DNA of 64,000 nucleotides from Polaromonas sp. SP1 (GCF_003711205.1 NZ_CP031013.1:558001-622000); one strand, 5' to 3'; numbered from the stretch's first letter, positions 17,390-27,441 are shown. The notes: generated by a model not told the origin, from the letters alone. A program made the numbers and translations.

Positions 17390-20299
17390 ATGCAAACAGC
17401 ACAACACGCGGTGCCAGCAACGTCCAGCGTTCTGGCAGGCAATCCCGCAGCAGGCGACACCAACGCACAATCCAACCCCCTCGCCCATTACCAGATCATT
17501 CGCCGCAATGGCGGCGTGGTGCCGTTTGAGCCCAACAAGATTGCCGTGGCCATGATGAAGGCCTTCCTGGCGGTTCACGGCACGCAGGGCGCCGCATCGG
17601 CCAGCGTGCGCGAAACGGTGGACGGCCTGACCCAGGCGGTCATTCGCGCCCTGATGCGTTCGCGCCCGGGCGGCGGCACCTTTCATATAGAAGACGTGCA
17701 GGACCAGGTCGAACTCGGCCTGATGCGCGGCGGCCACCACGAAATCGCCCGCGCCTACGTGCTGTACCGCGAAAAGCGCACGCAGGAGCGCGCACGCCAG
17801 CCCCAAACCACCGCACCCGCAGCGCCCCTGATCCATGTGACCGACCGCGGCAACCGCGTCGCGCTCGATGTGCGCAACCTGCAGGCGCTGATTGAGGCGT
17901 CCTGCGCCAACCTGGGCGCCGACGTCAAACCCGACCCCATCGTTGCGGAAACCATGCGCAACCTGTACGACGGCGTTCCCATTGACGAGGTCTACAAGGC
18001 TTCCATCCTGGCAGCGCGTACCCTGATTGAAAAAGACCCCGACTACACCTACGCTACCGCGCGCCTCTTGATGCACACCATCCGCCGCGAAGTGCTGGGC
18101 GAGGAAGTCAACCAGGCCGACATGGCGATCCGTTACGCCGAATACTTCCCCCAGTTCATCGCCAAGGGCGTGCAAAACGAGCTGCTCGACGAAAAACTGC
18201 AGCAGTTCGACCTGGCCCGCCTGGGCGCCGCGCTCAAGCCCGAGCGCGACCTGAAGTTCGACTACCTCGGCCTGCAGACCCTGTTTGACCGCTACTTCCT
18301 GCACGTGCGCAAGCAGCGCATCGAGCTGCCGCAGGCTTTCTTCATGCGCGTGGCCATGGGCCTGTCGCTCAACGAGATCAACCGCGAAGAGCGCGCGATC
18401 GAGTTCTACGAAATCCTGTCGTCCTTCGACTTCATGTCGAGCACGCCGACCCTGTTCAATGCCGGCACGCTGCGCTCGCAGTTGTCGTCCTGCTACCTGA
18501 CGACCGTCGCCGACGACCTGGGCGGCATCTACGACGCCATCAAGGAAAACGCCCTGCTGTCCAAATTTGCCGGCGGCCTGGGCAACGACTGGACGCCCGT
18601 TCGCGCCCTGGGCGCCCATATCAAGGGCACCAACGGCGAATCGCAAGGCGTCGTGCCTTTCCTCAAGGTCGTCAACGACACGGCAGTGGCGGTCAACCAG
18701 GGCGGCAAGCGCAAGGGCGCCGTCTGCGCCTACCTGGAAACCTGGCACCTGGATATCGAGGAGTTCCTCGAGCTGCGCAAGAACACCGGCGACGACCGCC
18801 GCCGCACGCACGACATGAACACCGCCAACTGGATCCCCGACCTCTTCATGCGCCGCGTGATGGAAAAGGGCACCTGGACACTGTTCTCGCCGTCCGACAC
18901 GCCTGACCTGCACGACAAGTTCGGCAAGGACTTCGAGAAAATCTACACCGCCTACGAGGCCAAAGCCGAGCGCGGCGAGATCAAGCCCTCCCGCAAGCTG
19001 CAGGCCACCGACATGTGGCGCAAGATGCTGTCGATGCTGTTTGAAACCGGCCATCCCTGGATCACTTTCAAGGACGCCTGCAACGTGCGCTCGCCGCAGC
19101 AGCACACCGGCGTCGTGCACTCGTCCAACCTGTGCACCGAGATCACGCTGAACACCAGCGACACCGAAACCGCCGTGTGCAACCTCGGATCGGTCAACCT
19201 CGTGCAGCATTTGAAGGACGGCGCGGTCGACCACGAAAAGCTCAAGAAAACCATCACCACGGCCATGCGCATGCTGGACAACGTGATCGACATCAACTAC
19301 TACGCCGTCAAGAAGGCCCGCGACTCCAACATGCGCCACCGTCCCGTGGGCCTGGGCATCATGGGCTTCCAGGACTGCCTGTATGAACTGCGCGTGCCTT
19401 ACGCCTCGCAGGAAGCCGTCGAGTTCGCCGACAAGTCCATGGAAGCCGTCTGCTACCACGCTTACTGGGCCTCCACCGAGCTGGCCAAAGAGCGCGGCAA
19501 GTACGCCAGCTACAAGGGCTCGCTCTGGGACAAGGGCGTCCTGCCCCTGGACACGCTGGACATGCTGGCCGAGCAACGCGGCGGCTACGTCGAAGTCGAC
19601 CGTTCCGCCACGCTGGACTGGGAAGCCCTGCGCAAGAAGATCGCCAAAGACGGCATGCGCAACTCCAACTGCGTCGCCATCGCCCCGACGGCCACGATTT
19701 CCAACATCATCGGCGTGGACGCCTGCATCGAGCCCTGCTTCGGCAACCTCTCGGTCAAGTCCAACCTGTCCGGCGAATTCACGGTCATCAACCACTACCT
19801 GGTGCGCGACCTCAAGCGCCTGAACCTGTGGGACGACGTGATGGTGGTGGACCTGAAGCACTTTGACGGATCGCTGCGCCCCATCGACCGCGTGCCGCAA
19901 GACGTCAAGGCGCTGTACGCCACGGCGTTTGAAATTGAGACCTCCTGGATTGTCGAAGCCGCAGCGCGCCGCCAGAAATGGATCGACCAGGCCCAATCGC
20001 TCAATATCTATATGGCGGGTGCCTCGGGCAAGAAGCTCGATGACACCTACAAGCTGGCCTGGTTGCGCGGCCTGAAGACCACCTACTACCTGCGCACGCA
20101 GAGCGCGACGCACGCCGAGAAATCAACCGTGACCGCAGGCAAGATGAACTCGGTTTCTTCCAGCACGGCCACCGCAAGCAGCGGCATGAGCGCGCTCGAA
20201 GCGGCTGCTGCCGCAGCGCAAGCGCAGATGAATGCAACGCCGGCAACCGACATCAAGTTCTGCGCGATCGATGACCCGGGATGCGAGGCCTGCCAGTAA
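17390..20299 (+). CDS. nrdA: Class I ribonucleoside-diphosphate reductase, alpha subunit
   Basis: Catalytic subunit that reduces ribonucleotides to deoxyribonucleotides with NrdB. At 969 residues it is longer than E. coli NrdA (about 760). The extra length is N-terminal: an ATP-cone (about 35-125, IIRRNGGVVPFEPNKI) plus a second cone-like domain (about 145-240), as in Pseudomonas NrdA. Catalytic elements seen are SSCYLTT, NLCTEI (thiyl Cys and Glu), VCNLGSVNL and a C-terminal swinging-tail Cys pair, GCEAC, close to the end. The ATP-cones suggest allosteric control by ATP/dATP. It is preceded by NrdR boxes and followed by nrdB. Confidence 0.97.
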   Translation: MQTAQHAVPATSSVLAGNPAAGDTNAQSNPLAHYQIIRRNGGVVPFEPNKIAVAMMKAFLAVHGTQGAASASVRETVDGLTQAVIRALMRSRPGGGTFHIEDVQDQVELGLMRGGHHEIARAYVLYREKRTQERARQPQTTAPAAPLIHVTDRGNRVALDVRNLQALIEASCANLGADVKPDPIVAETMRNLYDGVPIDEVYKASILAARTLIEKDPDYTYATARLLMHTIRREVLGEEVNQADMAIRYAEYFPQFIAKGVQNELLDEKLQQFDLARLGAALKPERDLKFDYLGLQTLFDRYFLHVRKQRIELPQAFFMRVAMGLSLNEINREERAIEFYEILSSFDFMSSTPTLFNAGTLRSQLSSCYLTTVADDLGGIYDAIKENALLSKFAGGLGNDWTPVRALGAHIKGTNGESQGVVPFLKVVNDTAVAVNQGGKRKGAVCAYLETWHLDIEEFLELRKNTGDDRRRTHDMNTANWIPDLFMRRVMEKGTWTLFSPSDTPDLHDKFGKDFEKIYTAYEAKAERGEIKPSRKLQATDMWRKMLSMLFETGHPWITFKDACNVRSPQQHTGVVHSSNLCTEITLNTSDTETAVCNLGSVNLVQHLKDGAVDHEKLKKTITTAMRMLDNVIDINYYAVKKARDSNMRHRPVGLGIMGFQDCLYELRVPYASQEAVEFADKSMEAVCYHAYWASTELAKERGKYASYKGSLWDKGVLPLDTLDMLAEQRGGYVEVDRSATLDWEALRKKIAKDGMRNSNCVAIAPTATISNIIGVDACIEPCFGNLSVKSNLSGEFTVINHYLVRDLKRLNLWDDVMVVDLKHFDGSLRPIDRVPQDVKALYATAFEIETSWIVEAAARRQKWIDQAQSLNIYMAGASGKKLDDTYKLAWLRGLKTTYYLRTQSATHAEKSTVTAGKMNSVSSSTATASSGMSALEAAAAAAQAQMNATPATDIKFCAIDDPGCEACQ

Positions 20300-20356
20300 A
20301 AAAACTTTGAATCGCGCAGTCACCCGGCCGCGCGATTCGATGTATATGAGCAACAC

Positions 20357-20401
20357 AATTTTGTAGCGATGTGAATGAACACTTTTCATTTTGTATCGCT
20401 G
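20357..20401 (+). repeat. Direct repeat pair between nrdA and nrdB
   Basis: AATTTTGTAGCGATG at 20357-20371 recurs with changes as CATTTTGTATCGCTG at 20387-20401, offset by exactly 30 bases. It may be an operator or processing signal; no known factor is assigned. Confidence 0.4.
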
Positions 20402-20432
20402 CTTTCATAATCCCAAAGTATTGGAAACCTCT

Positions 20433-21665
20433 ATGTTGACCTGGGACGAAGAAGTCAAACCATCTTTGCAAACATCTCATAACAGCGGCACGCCCGAAGG
20501 CCGCTCGATGGAACTTCCGCCTCTTTCTTTGAACCCCGCCGGGCAACCCCAAGCGCAAGTGCGCATGCTCAACGACGGCGCGTTCACACCCGCACCCGCT
20601 GCCATCTCTTCTACCCCTTCTGCTCCTGCAGCAGAACCCGCCAAGGCGCAGCGCGTCAAGGCCTCCGACAAGCGCATCATCAACGGCCAGACCGACGTCA
20701 ACCAGCTGGTGCCCTTCAAATACAAATGGGCCTGGGAAAAATACCTCGCCACCTGCGCCAACCACTGGATGCCGCAGGAAGTGAACATGACGCGCGACAT
20801 CGCGCTCTGGAAAGACCCGAACGGCCTGACCGAAGACGAGCGCCGCCTGGTCAAGCGCAACCTGGGTTTCTTTGTCACGGCCGATTCGCTGGCCGCCAAC
20901 AACATCGTGCTGGGCACCTACCGCCACATCACGGCGCCCGAGTGCCGCCAGTTCCTGCTGCGCCAGGCATTCGAAGAAGCCATCCACACCCACGCTTACC
21001 AGTACATCACCGAGTCGCTGGGCCTGGACGAAGCCGAGATCTTCAACGCCTACAACGAAGTCCAGTCCATCAAGGACAAGGACCAGTTCCTGATCCCTTT
21101 CATTGAAGTCATCTCCAACCCCCACTTCAAGACCGGTACGCCCGAAGCCGACCAGACGCTGCTCAAGTCGCTGATCGTGTTTGCCTGCCTGATGGAGGGT
21201 TTGTTCTTCTATGTGGGCTTCACGCAGATTCTTGCGCTGGGCCGCCAGAACAAGATGACCGGCGCCGCCGAGCAATACCAGTACATCCTGCGCGACGAGT
21301 CGATGCACTGCAACTTCGGCATCGACCTGATCAACCAGCTGAAGCTGGAAAACCCCCATCTCTGGACCGCAGAGTTCAAGGCCGAGATCAAGGCCTTGTT
21401 CATGAAAGCCGTCGAACTGGAATACCGCTACGCCGAAGACACCATGCCGCGCGGCGTGCTCGGCCTCAATGCCTCCATGTTCAAAGGCTACCTCCGCTAC
21501 ATTGCCAATCGCCGCGCCACGCAGATCGGACTTGAAACTCTCTTCCCCAACGAGGAGAATCCGTTCCCGTGGATGAGCGAAATGATCGACCTGAAGAAAG
21601 AGCGCAACTTCTTTGAAACCCGTGTGATCGAGTACCAGTCCGGTGGTGCACTTTCCTGGGATTGA
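20433..21665 (+). CDS. nrdB: Class I ribonucleoside-diphosphate reductase, beta subunit
   Basis: The radical-storing subunit of the class Ia enzyme. 410 residues from ATG 20433; the frame extends 14 codons upstream, but homologues start with MLTWDEE. A Ser/Ala/Pro-rich N-terminal 75 residues precede the ferritin-like core. Metal-ligand regions seen: [21 protein letters not shown] (Glu, His and the likely radical Tyr in HAYQY), [11 protein letters not shown] and [12 protein letters not shown] (Glu and His). The presence of the Tyr argues for an ordinary tyrosyl-radical enzyme. It follows nrdA after 133 bases. Confidence 0.96.
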   Translation: MLTWDEEVKPSLQTSHNSGTPEGRSMELPPLSLNPAGQPQAQVRMLNDGAFTPAPAAISSTPSAPAAEPAKAQRVKASDKRIINGQTDVNQLVPFKYKWAWEKYLATCANHWMPQEVNMTRDIALWKDPNGLTEDERRLVKRNLGFFVTADSLAANNIVLGTYRHITAPECRQFLLRQAFEEAIHTHAYQYITESLGLDEAEIFNAYNEVQSIKDKDQFLIPFIEVISNPHFKTGTPEADQTLLKSLIVFACLMEGLFFYVGFTQILALGRQNKMTGAAEQYQYILRDESMHCNFGIDLINQLKLENPHLWTAEFKAEIKALFMKAVELEYRYAEDTMPRGVLGLNASMFKGYLRYIANRRATQIGLETLFPNEENPFPWMSEMIDLKKERNFFETRVIEYQSGGALSWD

Positions 21666-21850
21666 TTGAAAAACGCCCGAACAATGATTTTAAGAATTGC
21701 AATGACCAATGACGCTGCCGAAGAGCACGCGTTGGGCTTTGCTCCTGTGTTCGCGGCGCTGGGACCGGTTTATCCGGGGCCCAACGCCGTGAATCGCTTT
21801 ACGTACTCCAACCGTGAAGTGCTCTTTGCAACGTGATCAAGGAGAAAACT

Positions 21851-22324
21851 ATGGCAACTGCGAAAAAAACTGCGGCTAAAAAAGCTGCTCCAAAGAAAGC
21901 CCCTGCTAAAAAAGTAGCGGCTAAGAAGGCTCCTGCGAAAAAAGCAGCAGCGAAAAAAGCTCCGGCTAAAAAAGCTCCAGCGAAAAAAGTAGCGGCCAAG
22001 AAGCCAGCTGCGAAAAAATCGCCAGCGAAAAAGCCAGCAGCCAAGAAGGTAGCGGCCAAGAAGCCAGCGGCGAAGAAAGCCGCAGCTAAAAAGCCAGCAG
22101 CCAAGAAGGCCGCGAAAAAGGTAGCGAAGAAACCAGCGGCCAAGAAAGCCGCTGCGAAAAAGCCTGCCGCCAAGAAAGCAGCGAAAAAGCCCGCTGCGAA
22201 GAAAGCCGCGAAAAAACCTGCTGCCAAAGCTGCCAAAGCACCTGCTGTAGCGGCTGCCCCTGCGGCTCAGACAACCCTGAACCCGCAAGCTGCCTGGCCG
22301 TTTCCAACAGCCAGCAAGCCGTAA
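21851..22324 (+). CDS. Histone H1-like Ala/Lys-rich DNA-binding protein
   Basis: A 157-residue, very basic protein made almost entirely of AAKK, PAKK and VAAKK units (about 1-135), then a short non-repetitive tail [16 protein letters not shown]. This is the pattern of bacterial histone H1-like proteins such as Bordetella BpH1, which bind DNA non-specifically and compact it. ATG 21851 is chosen because AAGGAG lies 7-12 bases before it. It lies 185 bases after nrdB and has its own terminator. Repeat number in such genes often differs between strains. Confidence 0.88.
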   Translation: MATAKKTAAKKAAPKKAPAKKVAAKKAPAKKAAAKKAPAKKAPAKKVAAKKPAAKKSPAKKPAAKKVAAKKPAAKKAAAKKPAAKKAAKKVAKKPAAKKAAAKKPAAKKAAKKPAAKKAAKKPAAKAAKAPAVAAAPAAQTTLNPQAAWPFPTASKP

Positions 22325-22346
22325 GCAGTAAGGTATTTCTGCTTGG

Positions 22347-22377
22347 AGCCCGATATCGAAAGATGTCGGGCTTTTTT
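22347..22377 (+). terminator. Terminator of the histone-like gene
   Basis: An 11-bp stem (AGCCCGATATC with GATGTCGGGCT, one G-T pair) closes a GAAA tetraloop and is followed by TTTTT. It sits 23 bases after the stop. Confidence 0.88.
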
Positions 22378-22381
22378 CATT

Positions 22382-22451
22382 GCCGGGCCGCCCCAAAATG
22401 AAAAGCGCCCCCTCAGGGGGCAGCGAGCACACGAAGTGAGGGAGCGTGGGG
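22382..22451 (-). repeat. GC-rich intergenic repeat, copy B
   Basis: The reverse strand reads CCCCACGCTCCCTCACTTCG followed by TGTGCTCGCTGCCCCCTGAGGGGG, the family 2 pattern. Unlike copies A, C and D it is antisense to both flanking genes and follows a normal terminator. Confidence 0.75.
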
Positions 22452-22510
22452 TTATTTTTCATGCCCGTGCAGTTTTCACAGCTGCCCGGCCTCTTCACAT
22501 ACCCGCCGCC

Positions 22511-22864
22511 ATGAACATACCCCCTGCACCACCCGACCTGCCCTTCATGCGCACGGAAAAGAACGGCGATGTGCTGCTGGACGTGCACGTCGTGCCGAAT
22601 GCCGCCAGAACCCAAGCCATGGGACTGCATGGTGAGGCCGGAGATCTGGCGCTGCGCCTGCGGCTGCAGGCGCCTCCCGTAGACGGCAAAGCCAACCAGG
22701 CGCTGGTGAAGTGGTTGGCCGGTTGCCTGGGTGTACCCCAACAGGCGGTCACGCTGGCGCGCGGCGAGACCTCCAGGCGCAAGCAGCTGCGCGTGCAAGC
22801 TTTGGCGGCAAGCCAGGCCACATGGGATGAATTGGTGAAGGCTGCGGGCAGGCCCGCGCCATAA
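22511..22864 (+). CDS. DUF167 (UPF0235/YggU) family protein
   Basis: 117 residues from ATG 22511; ATG 22547 is an equally possible start and would give the more typical length of about 105. The family core is clear: LDVHVVPNAARTQ, LALRLRLQAPPVDGKANQALVKWLA and VTLARGETSRRKQLRV. The family is widespread, small and of unknown function. The open frame upstream of 22511 runs through the GC-rich repeat and is not coding. Confidence 0.85.
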   Translation: MNIPPAPPDLPFMRTEKNGDVLLDVHVVPNAARTQAMGLHGEAGDLALRLRLQAPPVDGKANQALVKWLAGCLGVPQQAVTLARGETSRRKQLRVQALAASQATWDELVKAAGRPAP

Positions 22865-22900
22865 GGACGCAATCAGCAAACGGGCAGCGCAGCGGTTAAA

Positions 22901-22946
22901 TTGCTATTAATTTAATAGCTATAACCCAAGGTACGGATTGGGCTAG
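22901..22946 (+). repeat. Family 1 intergenic repeat copy
   Basis: TTGCTATTAATTTAATAGCT at its head is identical to the copy at 10604 over the palindrome. The tail GGATTGGGCTAGGCAG runs into the end of the kinase gene. Confidence 0.8.
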
Positions 22947-23845
22947 GCAGCGATTTGTTCAGCAGTCAGGGTGTAATTCTGGCCGCCGCGCGTGGCGATC
23001 TTGAGCGCACCCACCCGGTTACCCAGCGCGGCGCAACGCGCCAGCGACCAGCCCTGCTCCAGGCCAAACAGCAGTGCGCCGCGAAAGGCATCGCCACAGC
23101 CGGTCGGATCGACCACTTCTGTGGCCTTCACAGGCGGTACCAGCGTTTTTTCGCCGGCCACCCAGACTTCGCAGCCCTCGGCGCCCAGCGTCACCACCAG
23201 GCCCTCCACCCTGCGCGACAACTCGGCGCACGACAGACCCGTGCGGTCGCAAAGCATTTTGGCTTCGTAATCATTGACCGTCACCCAGGTCGCCAGCTCG
23301 ACAAAATGCGCCAGCTCCTTGCCGTCAAACATGGGCAGGCCCTGGCCCGGGTCAAACACAAAAGGAATGCCGGCCGCCTTGAACTGTTCTGCGTGCTGAA
23401 GCATCGCGTCGCGGCCATCGGGAGCAATGATGCCCAGCTTGATGTCGCTGCGGGCCTCGATGCGGGTCACATGGGCCTGCATCATCGCGCCGGGGTGGAA
23501 GGCCGTGATCTGGTTGTTGTCGCGGTCGGTCATGATCATGGCTTGCGCGGTGTAGGTATCGCCGACCTGGCGGACGAACTCGGTGCTGACGCCCAGGGTT
23601 TTCATGCGTTCCACATACTCGGCGCCGTCGGTGCCGACGGTGGCCATGGGCAGCGGTTTGCCGCCGAGCTGGCGCAGGCTGTAGGCAATGTTGCCGGCGC
23701 AGCCGCCGAACTCACGGCGCAGGGCCGGCACCAGGAAAGACACATTGAGGATGTGCAACTGGTCGGGCAGGATCTGCTCGGAAAAGCGCCCCTCAAAAGT
23801 CATGATGGTGTCAAACGCCAGGGAGCCACAGATAACAGCAGACAT
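22943..23845 (-). CDS. PfkB-family carbohydrate/nucleoside kinase
   Basis: A ribokinase-fold kinase of 300 residues. PfkB signature 1 is seen in FGGCAGNIAYSLRQLGG (about 46-62) and signature 2 in DPTGCGDAFRGALL, whose Asp is the catalytic base. The substrate is not determined by these motifs; related proteins are annotated as adenosine kinase or ribokinase. The last codons overlap the tail of the preceding repeat. It stands alone, 20 bases downstream of the DUF3426 gene on the same strand, so the two may be co-transcribed. Confidence 0.85.
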   Translation of the reverse strand: MSAVICGSLAFDTIMTFEGRFSEQILPDQLHILNVSFLVPALRREFGGCAGNIAYSLRQLGGKPLPMATVGTDGAEYVERMKTLGVSTEFVRQVGDTYTAQAMIMTDRDNNQITAFHPGAMMQAHVTRIEARSDIKLGIIAPDGRDAMLQHAEQFKAAGIPFVFDPGQGLPMFDGKELAHFVELATWVTVNDYEAKMLCDRTGLSCAELSRRVEGLVVTLGAEGCEVWVAGEKTLVPPVKATEVVDPTGCGDAFRGALLFGLEQGWSLARCAALGNRVGALKIATRGGQNYTLTAEQIAA

Positions 23846-23865
23846 TCAGTTCTCTCTCGTATCAA

Positions 23866-24990
23866 TCAGGGATAAAAAGCCAGGACGCGGTAGCCGGCAA
23901 CCCGCAAGGGGCCGCCGGGCGCAGGGGAAGGGGAAGAAGATGCCGAAGCAGGCGCCGGCGCAGCCGCGTCGCCGGAGACTTTCATGACGACCACACCCGC
24001 CAGGTCCGACTGTGCGGCCAGCGTAGCGCTTTTGGCGCCAAACTGCGCCGGCGTGAGGATGCGGCGCACGATGGCCTGGTCCTGTGTGTCGGTCAGCGTG
24101 ACTTCCAGCGACGGCATTTCAAGCACCACCACGCCGGTGTTCTTGAGGGTAAAACTGAGCCGGTAGGCGTCGGGGCCGAGACGGTTGAAACTGGAACTGT
24201 CGATCACCAGCGCCTCGATATGGCGGGGCGCGCGTATCTGGCACTGCAGCGGGCCGCAAATCGCCTGGAGCGCCGGAACCAGGCGCGGCTCCAGCGCCGC
24301 CAGCGTGTCCCGCTGCTGCACGCCCCATTGCAGCACCAGGGCCGCCAGCAGCAACAAGGACAGCAAAGCCAGCGACCAGCGTGTCGACGCCTTCTTCCAG
24401 AAGGCCTTGCGCCGCGCATCCCGCACAAAAGAAACATCGTGCTCCACGCGTATGCGCGAGTCCGGCATGCCGGAGTCCACATCCGAGAAAAGGAAGCTTG
24501 AATCGTCTTCGGGCGTTGGCCGCACCATGGCCGGCTGCCGGGGCAGCGGCGCCGGGGGCAGCGAATCATCATCGAGCTCCACCGGATCCAGCTGGCGTTC
24601 CTGCTGCGCCCGCTTCCAGCGCACGGGGTCAAAGTCGGCGGCGCTGTCCTGGGCTTCAACGGGTCCGGCCCGCATGGGCCGCTGCGGCGCCCTGTCGGCA
24701 AACGACCGGGCAGGTGCCCAGTCATCGGGGTGAAGGCCTGCAGGCTCTGTGTCGGCGGTGGCTTGCGGGGTGGAAGGAGGGCCGGGTTCCGGCAGTGGCT
24801 GCGGCGCGGTGTCGGCCAGCGGGGCGGATGACGTTGCCAGCGACGACATATCGCGGGGCAGCAGATGGGCCGAAGCGTCAAAGACTTCGGCGCAATGCCC
24901 GCATCGCACCCAGCCCTGCGAGACTTTGAGTTGATCGGTCACGACTTTGAACATCGTGCCGCATGCGGGGCAGCGCGTAATCAGGCTCAT
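23866..24990 (-). CDS. Zinc-ribbon and DUF3426 domain membrane protein
   Basis: 374 residues. The N-terminus has a MJ0042-type zinc ribbon: CPACGTMF and CGHCAEVFD (Cys pairs near 8/11 and 30/33). A long Pro/Ala-rich, probably disordered linker (about 45-185) follows, then one membrane helix (about 205-225, ALLSLLLLAALVLQW) and a C-terminal DUF3426 domain (about 230-345). A cytoplasmic ribbon with the C-terminal domain outside the membrane is likely. It lies directly downstream of prmA on the same strand, a common betaproteobacterial arrangement. Function unknown. Confidence 0.85.
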   Translation of the reverse strand: MSLITRCPACGTMFKVVTDQLKVSQGWVRCGHCAEVFDASAHLLPRDMSSLATSSAPLADTAPQPLPEPGPPSTPQATADTEPAGLHPDDWAPARSFADRAPQRPMRAGPVEAQDSAADFDPVRWKRAQQERQLDPVELDDDSLPPAPLPRQPAMVRPTPEDDSSFLFSDVDSGMPDSRIRVEHDVSFVRDARRKAFWKKASTRWSLALLSLLLLAALVLQWGVQQRDTLAALEPRLVPALQAICGPLQCQIRAPRHIEALVIDSSSFNRLGPDAYRLSFTLKNTGVVVLEMPSLEVTLTDTQDQAIVRRILTPAQFGAKSATLAAQSDLAGVVVMKVSGDAAAPAPASASSSPSPAPGGPLRVAGYRVLAFYP

Positions 24991-25057
24991 TTAGCGCTGT
25001 ATTGTAGGGGTGCAGGCCGCTGCTGACGGCCCGTGGCGAGCTGGAGCGCGGGAATGC

Positions 25058-25948
25058 CTAAAAGGCCGCGGTCATCAGGATCCAGCCCTCTTGCGTGTCA
25101 TGCACGGTGAGCCGGCAGTAAGGCGCATAGGCCTCCTTGAGCTCTTCGGCCTGGCGGTCAAGAATGCCGGCCAGCACCAGGTGCCCGCCTTTGTCGACAT
25201 GCGAACACAGCAGCGGCGCCAGCACCTTGAGCGGCGTGGCAAGGATGTTGGCCAGCACCGTCTGGTACTTGCCGGTGGCCTTCTCGGGCAGACCTGCCTT
25301 GAGCACCACGTGGTTGGCCTCGGCATTGGCCCAGGTCGACTCGACGGCGGCCTGATCGATATCGACAGCGTCGATGTCGGTTGCGCCGAACTTCGCCGCG
25401 CCAATGGCCAGAATGCCCGAGCCGCAGCCGTAGTCCAGGACACGGCCGAGATCTTTGCCGGCGGAACCCTGGCCCGCGATCCAGCGCAGGCACATGCGCG
25501 TGGTGGGATGGGTTCCGGTGCCAAACGCCAGGCCCGGATCCAGGCGAATCAGCTGTTTGGCCTCTGCGGGCGGCTCATGCCAGGTCGGCACGATCCAGAA
25601 TTCGGGCGTGATGTCGACCGGCGCGAACTGCGATTGCGTCAGTCGCACCCAGTCCTGGTCGGGCACCGGCTGAATGGCCACCACCCGGCAACCGGCGAAA
25701 AAATCTTGCGCCGCCAGCACGCCGGCGGCGTCACGCGCCAGGGCTTCGGTGGCAAACAGCGACACGATGCGCGAGCGCTCCCAGCCCGCCTTGGGCGGCG
25801 GCATGTCCGGCTCGCCAAACAGCGCCTGCTCCGCCGGCGTCTGCGCATCGGCATCTTCCACCGACACGCTGAGCGCATCCAGCGCGTCCAGCGCCTCGCT
25901 CAGGATTTCGACTTCGTCGACGGGGGTCAGCAGGATCAGTTCAAACAT
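25058..25948 (-). CDS. prmA: Ribosomal protein L11 methyltransferase PrmA
   Basis: SAM-dependent enzyme that trimethylates ribosomal protein L11. 296 residues: an N-terminal substrate-recognition domain and a Rossmann methyltransferase domain with FGTGTHPTTRMCL (about 160-172), VLDYGCGSGILAIGA (motif I) and LANILATPL, the usual PrmA motif after strand 4. It is downstream of accC on the same strand, separated by a GC-rich repeat. Confidence 0.96.
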   Translation of the reverse strand: MFELILLTPVDEVEILSEALDALDALSVSVEDADAQTPAEQALFGEPDMPPPKAGWERSRIVSLFATEALARDAAGVLAAQDFFAGCRVVAIQPVPDQDWVRLTQSQFAPVDITPEFWIVPTWHEPPAEAKQLIRLDPGLAFGTGTHPTTRMCLRWIAGQGSAGKDLGRVLDYGCGSGILAIGAAKFGATDIDAVDIDQAAVESTWANAEANHVVLKAGLPEKATGKYQTVLANILATPLKVLAPLLCSHVDKGGHLVLAGILDRQAEELKEAYAPYCRLTVHDTQEGWILMTAAF

Positions 25949-25998
25949 GGTTTATTGCCTCGCAGGAAGCTCTACGCCGAGGAGCACGGTATTCAATT

Positions 25999-26091
25999 CC
26001 AGCATGAGCCGCGGAACCGGCTTTGCCGGGCCGCAGGGCGGGCGGCCCCCTCGGGGGGCAGCGACCCACACGAAGTGGGGGAGCGTGGGGG
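25999..26091 (-). repeat. GC-rich intergenic repeat, copy C
   Basis: On the reverse strand CCCCCACG begins directly after the accC stop codon. It continues through CACTTCGTGTGGG, GCCCCCCGAGGGGGC and GGCCCGGCAAAGCCGG. It matches copy A with only scattered differences over about 90 bases, in the same orientation relative to the upstream gene. Confidence 0.8.
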
Positions 26092-27441
26092 CTAACGTTC
26101 TCGCTTGGACAGCCACTCTTCGAGGTAATGAATATTCGTGCCGCCGTCCATGAACTTGGCATCCACCATCAGCTCGCGGTGCAGCGGGATGTTGGTGTTG
26201 ATGCCTTCGACCACGGTCTCGGCCAGCGCCGTGCTCATGCGGGCCAGCGCCTGCTCGCGCGTGTCGCCGTGCACGATGATCTTGCCGATCATCGAGTCGT
26301 AGTTGGGCGGCACGAAGTAGTTGGCGTAAATATGCGAGTCCACCCGCACGCCCGGCCCGCCCGGCGTGTGCCAGGTCGTGATGCGGCCCGGCGAAGGGAC
26401 AAACTTGTACGGGTCTTCCGCGTTGATGCGGCATTCGATCGAATGGCCCTTGAGCTCGATGTCGCGCTGGGCGAAAGGCAGCTTTTCACCGGCGGCCACC
26501 ATGATCTGGGTGCGCACGATGTCCACGCCGGTGATCCACTCGGTGACCGGGTGCTCCACCTGCACGCGGGTGTTCATCTCGATGAAGTAGAACTCGCCGT
26601 TTTCGTAGAGGAACTCAAAGGTGCCCGCGCCGCGGTAGCCGATCTTCTTGACGGCGGCGACGCAACGCTCGCCGATGCGCTCGATCAGCTTGCGCGGAAT
26701 GCCGGGCGCTGGCGCTTCTTCAATGACTTTCTGGTGGCGCCGCTGCATGGAGCAGTCGCGCTCGCCCAGCCAGACCGCGTTTTTGTGCTGGTCGGCCAGG
26801 ATCTGGATTTCGATGTGCCGCGGGTTCTGGAGAAACTTCTCCATGTAGACCTCGGGGTTGCCGAAAGCCGCGCCGGCTTCGGCCTTGGTGGTCTGCACCG
26901 CGTGCAGCAAGGCCGCCTCGGTGTGCACCACACGCATGCCTCGCCCGCCGCCGCCGCCCGCCGCCTTGATGATGACGGGGTAGCCGATCTGTTTGGCGGT
27001 GCGCTTGATGAAGACCGCGTCGTCGGGCAATGCGCCTTCGGAGCCGGGCACGCAGGGCACGCCGGCCTTGATCATGGTTTGCTTGGCCGAAACCTTGTCG
27101 CCCATGATGCGGATGGATTCGGGCGTGGGGCCGATGAACTTGAAGCCGCTTTTTTCTACCCGTTCGGCGAAGTCGGCGTTTTCGCTCAGGAAGCCGTAGC
27201 CGGGGTGAATCGCTTCAGCATCCGTCACCTCGGCGGCCGAGATGATGGCCGGCATGTTGAGGTAGCTGTCTTTGGAGGGCGCCGGGCCGATGCAGACCGA
27301 CTCGTCCGCCAGCTTGATGTATTTCGCCTCGCGGTCGGCCTCGGAATAGACCATCACGGCCTTGACGCCGAGTTCGCGGCAGGCGCGCTGGATGCGCAAC
27401 GCGATCTCTCCGCGGTTGGCGATCAGTATTTTCTTGAACAT
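26092..27441 (-). CDS. accC: Acetyl-CoA carboxylase, biotin carboxylase subunit
   Basis: ATP-dependent carboxylation of biotin on AccB, the first half-reaction of malonyl-CoA synthesis. The 449-residue protein is of family length. Motifs seen: the N-terminal [14 protein letters not shown], the glycine-rich ATP loop [14 protein letters not shown], the catalytic region [14 protein letters not shown] and [13 protein letters not shown]. It is co-directional with accB, 42 bases apart. Confidence 0.98.
   Translation of the reverse strand: MFKKILIANRGEIALRIQRACRELGVKAVMVYSEADREAKYIKLADESVCIGPAPSKDSYLNMPAIISAAEVTDAEAIHPGYGFLSENADFAERVEKSGFKFIGPTPESIRIMGDKVSAKQTMIKAGVPCVPGSEGALPDDAVFIKRTAKQIGYPVIIKAAGGGGGRGMRVVHTEAALLHAVQTTKAEAGAAFGNPEVYMEKFLQNPRHIEIQILADQHKNAVWLGERDCSMQRRHQKVIEEAPAPGIPRKLIERIGERCVAAVKKIGYRGAGTFEFLYENGEFYFIEMNTRVQVEHPVTEWITGVDIVRTQIMVAAGEKLPFAQRDIELKGHSIECRINAEDPYKFVPSPGRITTWHTPGGPGVRVDSHIYANYFVPPNYDSMIGKIIVHGDTREQALARMSTALAETVVEGINTNIPLHRELMVDAKFMDGGTNIHYLEEWLSKRER

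Noticed and set aside
17369-20113. A 914-codon open frame antisense to nrdA
   Set aside because: Composition is the mirror of a GC-rich coding strand, with no recognisable domain; nrdA on the other strand is certain.
21851-22260. Short tandem repeats suggesting a CRISPR-like or satellite array
   Set aside because: The repeats are codon-level AAKK units of one intact protein; there are no constant repeats with unique spacers.
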